From assembly GCF_000685235.1 (NCBI RefSeq), contig NZ_ARYH01000002.1:397941-461940 (forward strand): a stretch of DNA of 64,000 nt, in the 5' to 3' direction. The position numbers and the translations under genes are program-made. Below are positions 9,036 through 17,399 of this stretch, one piece after another; within the stretch, counting starts at the first letter, position 1, and each line of letters begins with the position of its first letter. The DNA comes from Hyphomonas adhaerens MHS-3. GTDB lineage: Bacteria; Pseudomonadota; Alphaproteobacteria; Caulobacterales; Hyphomonadaceae. The notes below the pieces were generated by a model. It had not been told where the DNA came from, did not search any database, and was given only the letters and a program-made list of their open reading frames with translations.

Positions 9036-9731
9036 CTAGCGCGCCATGCGGGAGATGCGCTCTACTTCTGCCTCGACTTTCTCTTCGACGATCGATGCCA
9101 GGTTGGCATCCAGCCATTCCTTGATCATCGGACGCAGCATCTCGCGAACGAGCGCTTCGAGCGTGTTGTCGCCACCAAGATCCATCTTCGAGATCAGCTT
9201 GCCGAGGGCTCCGGCAGCCGCGTTCGCGGTCGAATCATCGGTCAGCGAGGAATTATCGTAGGCGGGCGATGCAGACATGGCTTTCTCCACAGGCGCTGGT
9301 GCGGGGGCCGGTTCGGGCACGACGGGAGCTGGCGCGGCGGCCACAGGCTCCGGAATCGGCTCAGGCAGGGGTTCGGGTTCCGGCTCAGGTTCATATTCGG
9401 CAGACCGCGACGCGCTGAGCAGGGATTCAAAGCTTTCGACCGGCTCCGGCGCCGCTGCGGGCGGGTCTTCCTCGGCGAAATCCTCGATTTCAAAGGCTTC
9501 CATCTCCAGCTCGACGCTGCCTTCCGGCTCAGCCGTGTCCTCAGAGGATTCCTCGCGGATGTCTTCGTCGAACATCACCTCTTCGAGGCTGACATCGTCT
9601 TCCTCGTCATTGGCGATCTCAGGCTCAGGTTTGGCCGTCGACGAAGGCGTAGCAGCGTCGTCAGAGATGATCTTACGGATCGACGCGAGGATTTCCTCCA
9701 TCGTCGGTTCCTTATGTGCTTCGTTGGCCAT
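9036..9731 (-). CDS. popZ: Polar organizing protein PopZ (DUF2497 family)
   Basis: The 231-aa protein has the diagnostic N-terminal helix EPTMEEILASIRKIISDD (residues 8–25). A long acidic and Pro-rich linker follows (about 40–150, with runs such as EPEPEPEPLPEPIPEP). C-terminal helices form the oligomerisation region (about 172–231, LEALVREMLRPMIKEWLDANL). In Caulobacter, PopZ forms a polar hub that anchors the ParB–parS centromere and recruits signalling proteins. This protein is longer than the Caulobacter one (177 aa), mainly in the disordered acidic linker. GGGGGC precedes the ATG. A pair of GTTAAC boxes lies 60–87 bp upstream (see 9791–9818). Confidence 0.93.
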   Translation of the reverse strand: MANEAHKEPTMEEILASIRKIISDDAATPSSTAKPEPEIANDEEDDVSLEEVMFDEDIREESSEDTAEPEGSVELEMEAFEIEDFAEEDPPAAAPEPVESFESLLSASRSAEYEPEPEPEPLPEPIPEPVAAAPAPVVPEPAPAPAPVEKAMSASPAYDNSSLTDDSTANAAAGALGKLISKMDLGGDNTLEALVREMLRPMIKEWLDANLASIVEEKVEAEVERISRMAR

Positions 9732-9790
9732 CAGAGCCCCCTGATATGCATTCGCGTCGTCGATTCTATTTACGATCGCTAAGGCGATTG

Positions 9791-9818
9791 GGTTAACAAA
9801 GACCTGACAGTGTTAACC
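9791..9818. promoter_or_regulatory. Paired GTTAAC boxes upstream of popZ
   Basis: GGTTAAC (9791–9797) and GTTAACC (9812–9818) are separated by exactly 14 nt, so the repeats are 20 bp apart (two helical turns). TTAA(C) is the half-site of the cell-cycle regulator CtrA, but its usual double site is TTAA-N7-TTAA, so the spacing here is not the textbook one. The location, in the 104-bp gap between tolC and popZ, suits control of popZ. Confidence 0.45.
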
Positions 9819-9835
9819 TCTTTCAGGACCGGTAG

Positions 9836-11113
9836 CTATGGTTGCGCCAGCTGGCCAGTCGCGCGCAGCAGCTGATGCGCCGCCACATAGGCATCCCGTT
9901 CCGCCTGAACCAGCGCAAGCCGGGCTTCGAACAATTGCTGTTCCTGGTTCAGGACATCCAGCGTCGTACGGACACCGACCGCCAGTTCTTCCTTGGCACC
10001 GTCATACGCGATTTCCGCTGCATCGACCTGGCGTTTGGAGGCTTCGATCGCCCGCAGGGTCGCGTCATATCCGTACCAGGCAGAGGCCACCTGAGCCCGG
10101 ATGGAGCGGTCCAGCGCATCAATCTGACGGCGGGCCTGATCACGGCGCAGGCGGGCAGCCTTGGTCTGGCTCTTCACCAATCCACCGGTCATGATCGGGA
10201 TTGAGCCCTGCACGACACCGGAAACAGACGATTGCTGCACATTCCGTGTTTCGAATTTCGAATACTGAGTTTGTGCCGTTCCAACGAGATTGACGGTTGG
10301 GCGTCCCTGCGCCTTGGCCGCCTCGATCGCCTCCATCGCCGCCCGTTCGGAATGACGCGCGGCGATCATGTCAGGATTGGCGTCCAGACCCAGCCGGGTC
10401 GCCTCTTCCAGGGATTTCGGCAATGGCGGCACCGGTGGAGGCGGCGCCAGGTCGCCCGGGACAAGTCCGGTCAGGAAGGAATAGTTTGCAAGGCTGGTCT
10501 GAAGCGCGGATTCGGCCCCCGCCAGAGATGCGCGGGCGCCCTCAAAGTTGGCGCGGGCCAGCGAGACATCGGTGCGGGTCACAACGCCGACTTCGAAGCG
10601 GTCTTCTGCGGCACGGACCTGTTCGGTTGAGACTTCGACATTGTTCTCGCGAATGGAGACCGTCTCGCGATCTCGGCGCACATCCATATAGGCAGTGATG
10701 ACCTCAAGAATCAGATCCTGTTGGGCGGCTTCATACTGCGCATCGGCTGCACTGATTCCGGCCTTTGCCTGACGGATGCCGGCAGAAATGCGTCCGCCGG
10801 TATAGATCGGCTTGGTCGCCTGGACCTGTGTGGAGAATGCACCGGAATCGCCGTTGCTGACGCTGAATGGCGAATTGGTATCCGTGTACTGGTAGCCAGC
10901 CGAACCACCGACCGTCACGGTCGTGCGGCCACCTGCGCGCGCCTGCTGAAGCGACTCGCGGGCAATATCCGACTCGACGCGTTGCGATTCGAGCTGCGGA
11001 TTCGACAGGACCGCCGAGGCAACTGCATCCTCCAATGTCTCGGCCGACACATTGCCGGTCACCAGCAGGCCGGCCAGCGCGCTGCCCGCAAGGATACGAA
11101 ACTTCAGGGTCAT
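9836..11113 (-). CDS. tolC: TolC-family outer-membrane efflux/secretion channel
   Basis: The 425-aa protein begins with a signal peptide (cleavage after NVSA, about residue 24). It contains the two internally repeated outer-membrane-factor halves (about 26–220 and 235–420), each with long helices and a beta-barrel segment. Typical motifs are TLEDAVASAVLSNPQL, PIYTGGRISAGIRQAKAG and VGVRTTLDVLNQEQQLFEARLALVQAERD, the last being the C-terminal TolC signature. It should form the trimeric channel used by RND pumps and type I secretion, whose partner genes are not in this window. It has its own 117-bp upstream gap and GGAG ribosome site. The gene name is by family, not proven orthology. Confidence 0.9.
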   Translation of the reverse strand: MTLKFRILAGSALAGLLVTGNVSAETLEDAVASAVLSNPQLESQRVESDIARESLQQARAGGRTTVTVGGSAGYQYTDTNSPFSVSNGDSGAFSTQVQATKPIYTGGRISAGIRQAKAGISAADAQYEAAQQDLILEVITAYMDVRRDRETVSIRENNVEVSTEQVRAAEDRFEVGVVTRTDVSLARANFEGARASLAGAESALQTSLANYSFLTGLVPGDLAPPPPVPPLPKSLEEATRLGLDANPDMIAARHSERAAMEAIEAAKAQGRPTVNLVGTAQTQYSKFETRNVQQSSVSGVVQGSIPIMTGGLVKSQTKAARLRRDQARRQIDALDRSIRAQVASAWYGYDATLRAIEASKRQVDAAEIAYDGAKEELAVGVRTTLDVLNQEQQLFEARLALVQAERDAYVAAHQLLRATGQLAQP

Positions 11114-11176
11114 AGGAGGCTCCTCAGATGCCGTAATTACTATTACACGCCTTTATACAGGCCTAGCGGCTACAGA

Positions 11177-11187
11177 GAACAGTGTTC
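11177..11187. promoter_or_regulatory. Short palindrome upstream of tolC
   Basis: GAACA-G-TGTTC is a perfect inverted repeat 64 bp before the tolC start. A GTTAAC lies close by at 11201–11206. It could be an operator for a TetR-type efflux regulator, but it is short and could be chance. Confidence 0.25.
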
Positions 11188-11230
11188 ACTTTTCCGGGGA
11201 GTTAACGTTAGCGCAGTTGCGCCCCGAAAA

Positions 11231-11884
11231 TCAGAACACAAACGCCTTTTTGCGGTCAAACTGTGCAAATTTAGGCGGGAAAGCATCAAAGGCGTAGCGC
11301 GACGACACCGTATCGCCCGCCTTTGTGTAGACGCGGCCGCGCCCGACGCCGTCCTGTTCCAGCTGCACGAGGGCCAGGTGGCCCCCTTCGGCCAGCTGGT
11401 CTTTCCAGGCTTGCGGAATAGTTTCGACCATGCCGCAGACATAGATCACATCGAACGGCCCCTGATCCGACAGGCCGTCTTCCAGCTTGCCTTCGACGGC
11501 GACAGCCCGGTCGACCCCAAGGGACGCAAACCGGTCAGACATGGCATCCACCAGCTCGGCGCTTTCTTCCAGCGCGATCACAGTTTCGGAGAGGTGGCTG
11601 ATCAGGGCCGTCTCGTAGCCCGCGCCTGCCCCGATGACGAGCACAATATCGGTCGGCTGGATTCCAGCCGATTTCAATAGTTTCGCCGTGTCACGCGGGG
11701 TCCACAGGGCCCGGCCTTCCGACGTCTCGATCTCGAGTTCGGAATAAGCGACGGGTTTGCGGGTCGCCGGGACGAAGGCTTCACGGGGCGTGTTCAGGAA
11801 AGCATGGACGAATTCAGGATCCGACACGTCATTCGGGCGGATCTGGCTGTCGACCATGATTTCACGGGCGGCTTCGAAGTTCAT
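11231..11884 (-). CDS. Protein-L-isoaspartate O-methyltransferase family protein
   Basis: I start at ATG 11884 (217 aa, AGGCGAG upstream); a longer reading would run over the tRNA-Cys gene. Methyltransferase motif I is VLVIGAGAGYETALIS (about residues 81–96), and motif II/III regions follow (VIALEESAEL, PFDVIYVCG). The N-terminal pattern NTPREAFVP is that of Pcm enzymes, which repair isoaspartyl damage with SAM. However, the canonical RGI segment and the GQTIS-P motif are altered (TSEGRALWTPRD), as in the divergent Pcm-like proteins found beside tolC in alphaproteobacteria. The substrate may therefore differ. It ends 117 bp before tolC on the same strand. Confidence 0.8.
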   Translation of the reverse strand: MNFEAAREIMVDSQIRPNDVSDPEFVHAFLNTPREAFVPATRKPVAYSELEIETSEGRALWTPRDTAKLLKSAGIQPTDIVLVIGAGAGYETALISHLSETVIALEESAELVDAMSDRFASLGVDRAVAVEGKLEDGLSDQGPFDVIYVCGMVETIPQAWKDQLAEGGHLALVQLEQDGVGRGRVYTKAGDTVSSRYAFDAFPPKFAQFDRKKAFVF

Positions 11885-12033
11885 GGGCTCTCGCCTTTCG
11901 GGGTGCGTATGTTCCTCTGGGGAGCCCTTTAGCATGCAGCTTCGGACATGCAATCGGCGATAAACGCGCACAGGCCTGAAATCGGCAGATTGCACGCCGG
12001 GCGGAAGGTTGCTAGGAGGCCTGCTTCCGGCAT

Positions 12034-12107
12034 GGCCCTGTGGCGGAGTGGTGACGCAGCGGATTGCAAATCCGTGTACGCCGGTTCGATTCCGGCCGGG
12101 GCCTCCA
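12034..12107 (+). tRNA. tRNA-Cys (GCA anticodon)
   Basis: The 74-nt cloverleaf has acceptor arms GGCCCTG and CGGGGCC (one U·G pair), discriminator T and encoded CCA. The anticodon loop TTGCAAA has GCA at 12066–12068, and the T-arm is GCCGGTTCGATTCCGGC. No other Cys tRNA is visible nearby. Confidence 0.95.
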
Positions 12108-12122
12108 GACCTTCCCAAAGCG

Positions 12123-12151
12123 ATGAATATCCCTGTATTCATGCGGTTTTT
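12123..12151 (+). terminator. Possible terminator of tRNA-Cys
   Basis: ATGAATA (12123–12129) and TATTCAT (12136–12142) form a 7-bp stem with a 6-nt loop; GCGG and five T (12147–12151) follow. The stem is AT-rich and weak, and a second small hairpin (GCGG-T5-CCGC) overlaps the tail. Confidence 0.35.
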
Positions 12152-12232
12152 CCGCAGGCGTTTCGGCGCCCGCAGCATTAATCCGGAACATTGACGAAGA
12201 AATTCGATTTTCCGGAAAGCCGTTTAGGTCGT

Positions 12233-12259
12233 GTTAACTATTTCAGCAGATTGTTAACC
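12233..12259. promoter_or_regulatory. Second paired GTTAAC motif
   Basis: GTTAAC at 12233–12238 and 12253–12258 is separated by 14 nt, exactly as in front of popZ (9791–9818), although the spacer sequences are unrelated. It lies 41 bp before a strong plus-strand terminator, with no protein gene in between. Confidence 0.4.
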
Positions 12260-12299
12260 CTGTCTTCTCTTGGAGACACCCACCATCACCCAACGCCTC

Positions 12300-12329
12300 G
12301 GCGGGAGACACGTCTCCCGCCTTTTTTTT
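12300..12329 (+). terminator. Strong Rho-independent terminator in a gene-free stretch
   Basis: GGCGGGAGAC (12300–12309) pairs with GTCTCCCGCC (12312–12321), and eight T follow (12322–12329). The stem is nearly perfect with a tight loop. The transcript that it ends is not obvious: either read-through from tRNA-Cys or a short RNA starting after the GTTAAC pair. Confidence 0.85.
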
Positions 12330-12427
12330 ATGCGATTTTCTGGTGCGATCTGAAAGAATTGTGTCGTTCGCAGCATCAGAGGGCTTGAACCGGCGGTTTG
12401 GTCTGGTAATAGCCCCTCTCCGGCTGT

Positions 12428-12503
12428 TCCGCGATAGCTCAGTTGGTAGAGCAGGCGACTGTTAATCGCCCGGTCGTAGGTTCGAGTCCTACTCGCGGAG
12501 CCA
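12428..12503 (+). tRNA. tRNA-Asn (GTT anticodon)
   Basis: The 76-nt cloverleaf has acceptor arms TCCGCGA and TCGCGGA, discriminator G and encoded CCA. The D-arm is GCTCAGTTGGTAGAGC, the anticodon GTT is at 12461–12463, and the T-arm is GTAGGTTCGAGTCCTAC. Confidence 0.96.
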
Positions 12504-12612
12504 CCTCTTCCCCCGACAGCCTTATCCAACACTTTGCGGCGCTTCAGCACCCTCACGAAGACCGTCTATACACCCTCTATACACCGTCTATAGCGGCGCA
12601 GGCCGGGCGAGA

Positions 12613-13467
12613 TTACCACCAGGGATACCCGTCCGGCATGTCGGCTGAGACCTTTCCGGGGAAATTCGGCGCGCGCTTCTCAAGAAAGGCCGTCACCCCC
12701 TCCTTCACATCCGGGGACGATCCGAGGGTCAGCGCAAACTGGCCATCGACTTTCAGCAGATCGAACGGGTCTGCCGCCGGTCCGAATCGCCAGAGCAGCT
12801 GACGGACGAGCGCGACCGAAACGGGCGCCGTGTTCTGCGCGATCTCGGCGACGATTCGCTTGGCGGCAGGCAGCAACTCCTCGGGCGGGTGGATCTCGCT
12901 GATCAGACCGCCTTCCAGCGCTTCCTGCGCCTCGAAGACCTTTCCTGTCATGCACCAGCGCAGCGCCTGCGGCAGGCCGACCAGCTGCGGCAGGAACCAG
13001 GCACTGCCAGCTTCGGGCGGCAGGCCGCGCTGGGCGAAGACGAATCCGAACTTCGCCTTCTCGGACGCGATCTTGATGTCGGTGGGCAGCATCATCGTGA
13101 TGCCCACGCCGACCGCTGCGCCGTTGAACGCGGCAATCAGCGGCTTCTGGCACGCATACATCGCGCCGATGAAGCCGGCCCCGTCCCGGCGCTTGCCGGG
13201 CTCGCTGGTGCCGAAATTCTTCGCGCCTGATCCGCTCTTGGTATCGAAGGCGTCCGCGCCATCCGAGATGTCCGCACCGGCACAGAAATGACGCCCCGCG
13301 CCCGTGATGATGATGCCGCGAACGTCATCATCTGCATCACAGGCGCGGATCGCATCCGCAAGTTCCCGACCAAGCTGGTTGGTGAACGCGTTCAGTTTTT
13401 CCGGGCGGTTGAGGGTAATGATGGCCGCAGGGCCATCTTTTTCCAGAAGCACCTGCTCGTAAGCCAT
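12613..13467 (-). CDS. Enoyl-CoA hydratase/isomerase family protein
   Basis: The 284-aa crotonase-fold protein has LNRPEKLNAF at the N-terminus, oxyanion-hole segments HFCAGADISD and AFNGAAVGVGITMMLPTD, and RGLPPEAGSAWFLPQLVG, where a Glu sits near the usual catalytic region. It should add water to, or isomerise, an enoyl-CoA, with the exact substrate unknown. It is the last gene of an operon with a nitronate monooxygenase (14-bp gap), an acyl-CoA dehydrogenase and an MpaB-like oxygenase. This suggests fatty or branched acyl-CoA breakdown. An insert at about residues 72–95 (Gly/Ser/Lys-rich) is longer than in short hydratases. Confidence 0.88.
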   Translation of the reverse strand: MAYEQVLLEKDGPAAIITLNRPEKLNAFTNQLGRELADAIRACDADDDVRGIIITGAGRHFCAGADISDGADAFDTKSGSGAKNFGTSEPGKRRDGAGFIGAMYACQKPLIAAFNGAAVGVGITMMLPTDIKIASEKAKFGFVFAQRGLPPEAGSAWFLPQLVGLPQALRWCMTGKVFEAQEALEGGLISEIHPPEELLPAAKRIVAEIAQNTAPVSVALVRQLLWRFGPAADPFDLLKVDGQFALTLGSSPDVKEGVTAFLEKRAPNFPGKVSADMPDGYPWW

Positions 13468-13481
13468 ATGACCCTCCCCGC

Positions 13482-14501
<1,020 letters not shown>

Positions 14502-14542
14502 TTATTCCGATTGTTCGTCGCGCGTGATCATCTGGTCCGGTC

Positions 14543-15751
14543 CTACAGGCGCAGCTGCCCCTTGGCGAGAATGTTGCGCTGGATCTCGTTGGAACCGGCA
14601 TAGATCGACCCTGCCCGGTCGTTGAAATATTTTGCCGACGATGTGACCGCGCTTTCCGGGCCGACAAGCGGCGCATTTGAGGGCGGCGTTGTGGTCACCG
14701 GCCCGCCAGGGCTGGTGTGATGCGGCTGGAAGGGCTGGACGTAGACACCGGCCAGTTCGATGGCGAGTTCGGTGATGTGCTGGCTGAGCTCGGTCCCGCG
14801 GATCTTCATCATCGAGCCCTTGAGCCCCGGCGTGCCGCCGCTGGCGAGCTCCGCCATCAGCTGCATTTCCGCCGCTTCAAGCGCGGTGGCCTCCGCCTCG
14901 GCGAGGCTGATCTTGCGGGCAAAAGCGGGGGTCAGGAGGTCTTGTTCCGCCGCATCGCGGCGCAGCGCCTTCAGCCGCGCCAGCAGTCTCGGGCCATAGG
15001 CATTCCCGCCCCGCTCGAATTCGAGCAGGTATTTCGCAACAGTCCAGCCCTTGTTGACCTCGCCGACGACATTTTTCTTCGGCACACGGACATCGGTGAA
15101 GAACAGGGAATTCTGGATATGCTCACCGGAGGTCATGACAATCGGATCGACCCGCACGCCCGGGGAGGTCATGTCGATCAGGATGAAGGTGATCCCCTGC
15201 TGCAGCTTGCCGGAGGAGTCCGTCCGCACAAGGCAGAAGCACATATTGGCGACGTGGCCGTGCGTGGTCCAGATCTTCTGGCCATTGCAGATGAAATCGT
15301 CCCCGTCCTCGACCGCCGACATGGTCAGCGCGGCGAGGTCAGAGCCCGCATGAGGTTCAGAATAGCCCTGGCACCAGAAATCCTCACCCGACAGGATGCG
15401 TGGGAGGTAATAGTCTTTCTGCGCTTTCGACCCATGGCCGATCAGGGCCGGTCCGCACATGCCGATCCCCATCGGCGACAGCGGCGGGGCGCCTGCCCGC
15501 GCCTTCTCCACATCGAAAATGTAATGCTGGGCGAGGGTCCAGTCGCAGCCGCCATATTCCACCGGCCATGACGGCGCGGCCCATCCCTTTTCGACAAGAA
15601 TCTTCTGCCAGGCGAGCCCGACCTCCTTCTCCGCATACACGCTGGTCATTCGCGCCGCATAACGGCGAAGGTCTTCGGTCAGATTGTCGGAAAGAAAATC
15701 CCGGACTTCCTCGCGGAAGGCTTCCTCATCGGGCTTGAAGGCAAGATCCAT
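14543..15751 (-). CDS. Acyl-CoA dehydrogenase
   Basis: The 402-aa FAD flavoprotein introduces an alpha,beta double bond into an acyl-CoA. Signatures are WCQGYSEPHAGSDLAAL (flavin and substrate loop), the beta-domain QKIWTTHGHVANMCF, and the C-terminal YAGSNEIQRNILAKGQL. The Glu of the medium-chain type at the C-terminal site is replaced (YAGSNE), so the base is probably at the alternative helix-G position, as in FadE/isovaleryl types. A Pro/Thr/Ser-rich insert (about residues 340–362) is uncommon. The gene starts 12 bp after the oxygenase gene ends, so they are co-transcribed. Confidence 0.92.
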   Translation of the reverse strand: MDLAFKPDEEAFREEVRDFLSDNLTEDLRRYAARMTSVYAEKEVGLAWQKILVEKGWAAPSWPVEYGGCDWTLAQHYIFDVEKARAGAPPLSPMGIGMCGPALIGHGSKAQKDYYLPRILSGEDFWCQGYSEPHAGSDLAALTMSAVEDGDDFICNGQKIWTTHGHVANMCFCLVRTDSSGKLQQGITFILIDMTSPGVRVDPIVMTSGEHIQNSLFFTDVRVPKKNVVGEVNKGWTVAKYLLEFERGGNAYGPRLLARLKALRRDAAEQDLLTPAFARKISLAEAEATALEAAEMQLMAELASGGTPGLKGSMMKIRGTELSQHITELAIELAGVYVQPFQPHHTSPGGPVTTTPPSNAPLVGPESAVTSSAKYFNDRAGSIYAGSNEIQRNILAKGQLRL

Positions 15752-15763
15752 GGGTCAGCGGTC

Positions 15764-16684
15764 CTATTCAGCTGGAACCGACGCCTGCCGGGCGGCGGCG
15801 TTTTCTAAAAGTCGCGCGCGTTCCGCATCGTTCTTCCACAGGAAGGACCGCGGCAGGCCGAGCCGTTCGCTGGCGTGTGCTGCGGGGGAAGACAGGTCCG
15901 GAAGGCTTTCGGCGGTTTTGGCCATCAGCTTCACCGTCATCTCGCCTTTCCAGTGCAGATCGTATTCCCGGCCAAGTTCCAGCCGTTCACGGACGGCTGG
16001 CGGCAGGATAGACACGGCCGCATGGACCAGTGCGCTCTGGAGGCCCTTGGGCACGCCCGGTGCGGCGCGGCCGGAGCACATGATGTCCAGGAATTCGGTA
16101 TTGATCGGGTGTGGCTCGAACCGCGGCAACAGGTGCTGCATCATCGCATCGAAGTCTTCCAGAGACCGGATCGGGTTCTGGACCCCGTAAAGCCGCGCCA
16201 CCGGCACGCCTTCCTCGAAGAAGCGTTTCTTGTCGGCATCGGATACAGGCTTCACGAAGCGGTCATAGGCCGTCAGGAAACCAAAGCTGGCCGTGGCGCT
16301 GACCCAGTCGAGCAGGTCAACGTCCAGCGCCTTGTAGGACTCGCCGGATGGCGTCTGGCCCTGCACGCGCGCATGCATGTTGGTGACGCCCTGAATGACC
16401 CGGCGGGCCGCGCTCTGGGGACCGTAGACCCCGACCATGGCCGCAACGCCGGTACGCTTGGAGCGTCCGATCGGGTCAGTCTTGAAAACCGAATGATCCC
16501 AAACGCCGGAGCGGATGCGGGCGTCGGCAAATTCCAGCAGGACCGCCGCCACGCCGCCAATCGCCAGCGCCACCGGATTCTTGAAAACTTGCCACGAGAC
16601 GGAATCCGGCCCGGCAAAGGCCGGTTCACCGGGAGGATTCAGGTAATCCACCTTCCAGCCCAGATAAGATTTCAGCTCCGACAT
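15764..16684 (-). CDS. MpaB/latex-clearing-protein type oxygenase (DUF2236)
   Basis: The 306-aa protein matches the DUF2236 family: GGVAAVLLEFADARIRSGV then HSVFKTDPIGRSKRTG, AVYGP-like MVGVYGPQSAARRV, and a central MHARVQG...Y.A.D...L.WV pattern. Characterised relatives are the fungal oxygenase MpaB (oxidative cleavage of a farnesyl chain) and the haem-b rubber oxygenase Lcp; conserved His residues (H64, H102 region) are candidate haem ligands. No signal peptide is visible, so it is probably cytoplasmic. It is the first gene of a four-gene acyl-CoA operon and has a 20-bp palindrome 13 bp upstream. A role in oxidising an isoprenoid or lipid chain before beta-oxidation is inference. Confidence 0.8.
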   Translation of the reverse strand: MSELKSYLGWKVDYLNPPGEPAFAGPDSVSWQVFKNPVALAIGGVAAVLLEFADARIRSGVWDHSVFKTDPIGRSKRTGVAAMVGVYGPQSAARRVIQGVTNMHARVQGQTPSGESYKALDVDLLDWVSATASFGFLTAYDRFVKPVSDADKKRFFEEGVPVARLYGVQNPIRSLEDFDAMMQHLLPRFEPHPINTEFLDIMCSGRAAPGVPKGLQSALVHAAVSILPPAVRERLELGREYDLHWKGEMTVKLMAKTAESLPDLSSPAAHASERLGLPRSFLWKNDAERARLLENAAARQASVPAE

Positions 16685-16696
16685 GGCGTCCTCAGC

Positions 16697-16716
16697 TTAC
16701 GTTTGCGCAAGCGTAA
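16697..16716. promoter_or_regulatory. 20-bp palindromic operator candidate before the oxygenase operon
   Basis: TTACG-T-TTGCGCAA-G-CGTAA is symmetric except for one base pair (16702/16711). It is 13 bp upstream of the mpaB-like start, so a bound protein would cover the transcription start. TTACG…CGTAA arms resemble sites proposed for MerR-type acyl-CoA catabolism regulators (from memory; not checked). Confidence 0.5.
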
Positions 16717-16752
16717 CCCAGCCCTCTCAAGTCAAAAAGGCCGTCCCCGGCG

Positions 16753-17352
16753 TCAAGCGAACGTACCGGAAATCCGTGACCAGAGGCGGAAAAGAAGCCA
16801 GCACGCCCCTGCCAGGCCCAACGCAGCCAGGATCAGGACGAAGCCGTCCCGCGCCGTCAGGGCCAGGCCGAACAGGAAGACCGTCAGCCCCGGAAGGAAT
16901 GGCCCGAATGGCACGAGTCCCAATGGAATCGTCAGGATGGCGGCCGCGATGCAGATCAGCGCGACGAACGGCGCAAACAGCGGCGCGGTCAGGAAGGCCA
17001 GCCGCGGCTTCAGGAAACGGTCGACCTGACAGACATAGGGATCCGTCATCTTGATGCCCTGCAACAGCGCCTCACGGGGGAACTCGATATTCAGAAAACG
17101 GGAGGGCACCCACGGGTATGGCCGCCCGATCAGGATCTGGCCGGCAATCAGGAGGGTGATGATCCCGACAAGCCATGTCGCGCCGGGAACGATCGCCAGC
17201 GGGCTGAGCGCCAGAAATCCGAGCAATAACAGGATTGGCCCGTAGGAGCGCCGTCCGACGGCGTTCAGCATGGCCCGCACCGTCACCGTGTCGCCCTCGG
17301 TATTCTCCTCAAGGCTGTGCAACAGCGAAGACAGATTATTGACCGTGGTCAT
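16753..17352 (-). CDS. ExoD family membrane protein
   Basis: I use ATG 17352 (199 aa), with GGGAG just upstream; a TTG nine codons earlier has no such site. The protein fits the ExoD family: a soluble N-terminus (VRAMLNAVGRRSYGPILLLLGF), then four to five membrane helices with PLAIVPGATWLVGII, GRPYPWVP and PLFAPFVALICIAAAILTIP. ExoD was found in rhizobia as a gene affecting exopolysaccharide production and alkali tolerance, but its biochemical role is unknown. It ends 68 bp before the oxygenase operon on the same strand. Confidence 0.88.
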   Translation of the reverse strand: MTTVNNLSSLLHSLEENTEGDTVTVRAMLNAVGRRSYGPILLLLGFLALSPLAIVPGATWLVGIITLLIAGQILIGRPYPWVPSRFLNIEFPREALLQGIKMTDPYVCQVDRFLKPRLAFLTAPLFAPFVALICIAAAILTIPLGLVPFGPFLPGLTVFLFGLALTARDGFVLILAALGLAGACWLLFRLWSRISGTFA

Positions 17353-17399
17353 GCGCCACTCCCGGAGATTTCGATACAATCTACTCTAGGACAGAACGC

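Larger units (their letters stand above)
12108..12427. other. 320-bp non-coding stretch between two tRNA genes
   Basis: No convincing protein-coding frame is present. It holds a hairpin after tRNA-Cys (12123–12151), a GTTAAC pair (12233–12259), a strong terminator (12300–12329), and then about 100 bp in which I see nothing. A short non-coding RNA between about 12190 and 12330 is possible. Confidence 0.5.

Noticed and set aside
6092..9124. Two plus-strand frames of about 480–500 codons opposite valS
   Set aside because: Both are mirrors of valS, which has HIGH, KMSKS and editing motifs over its full length.
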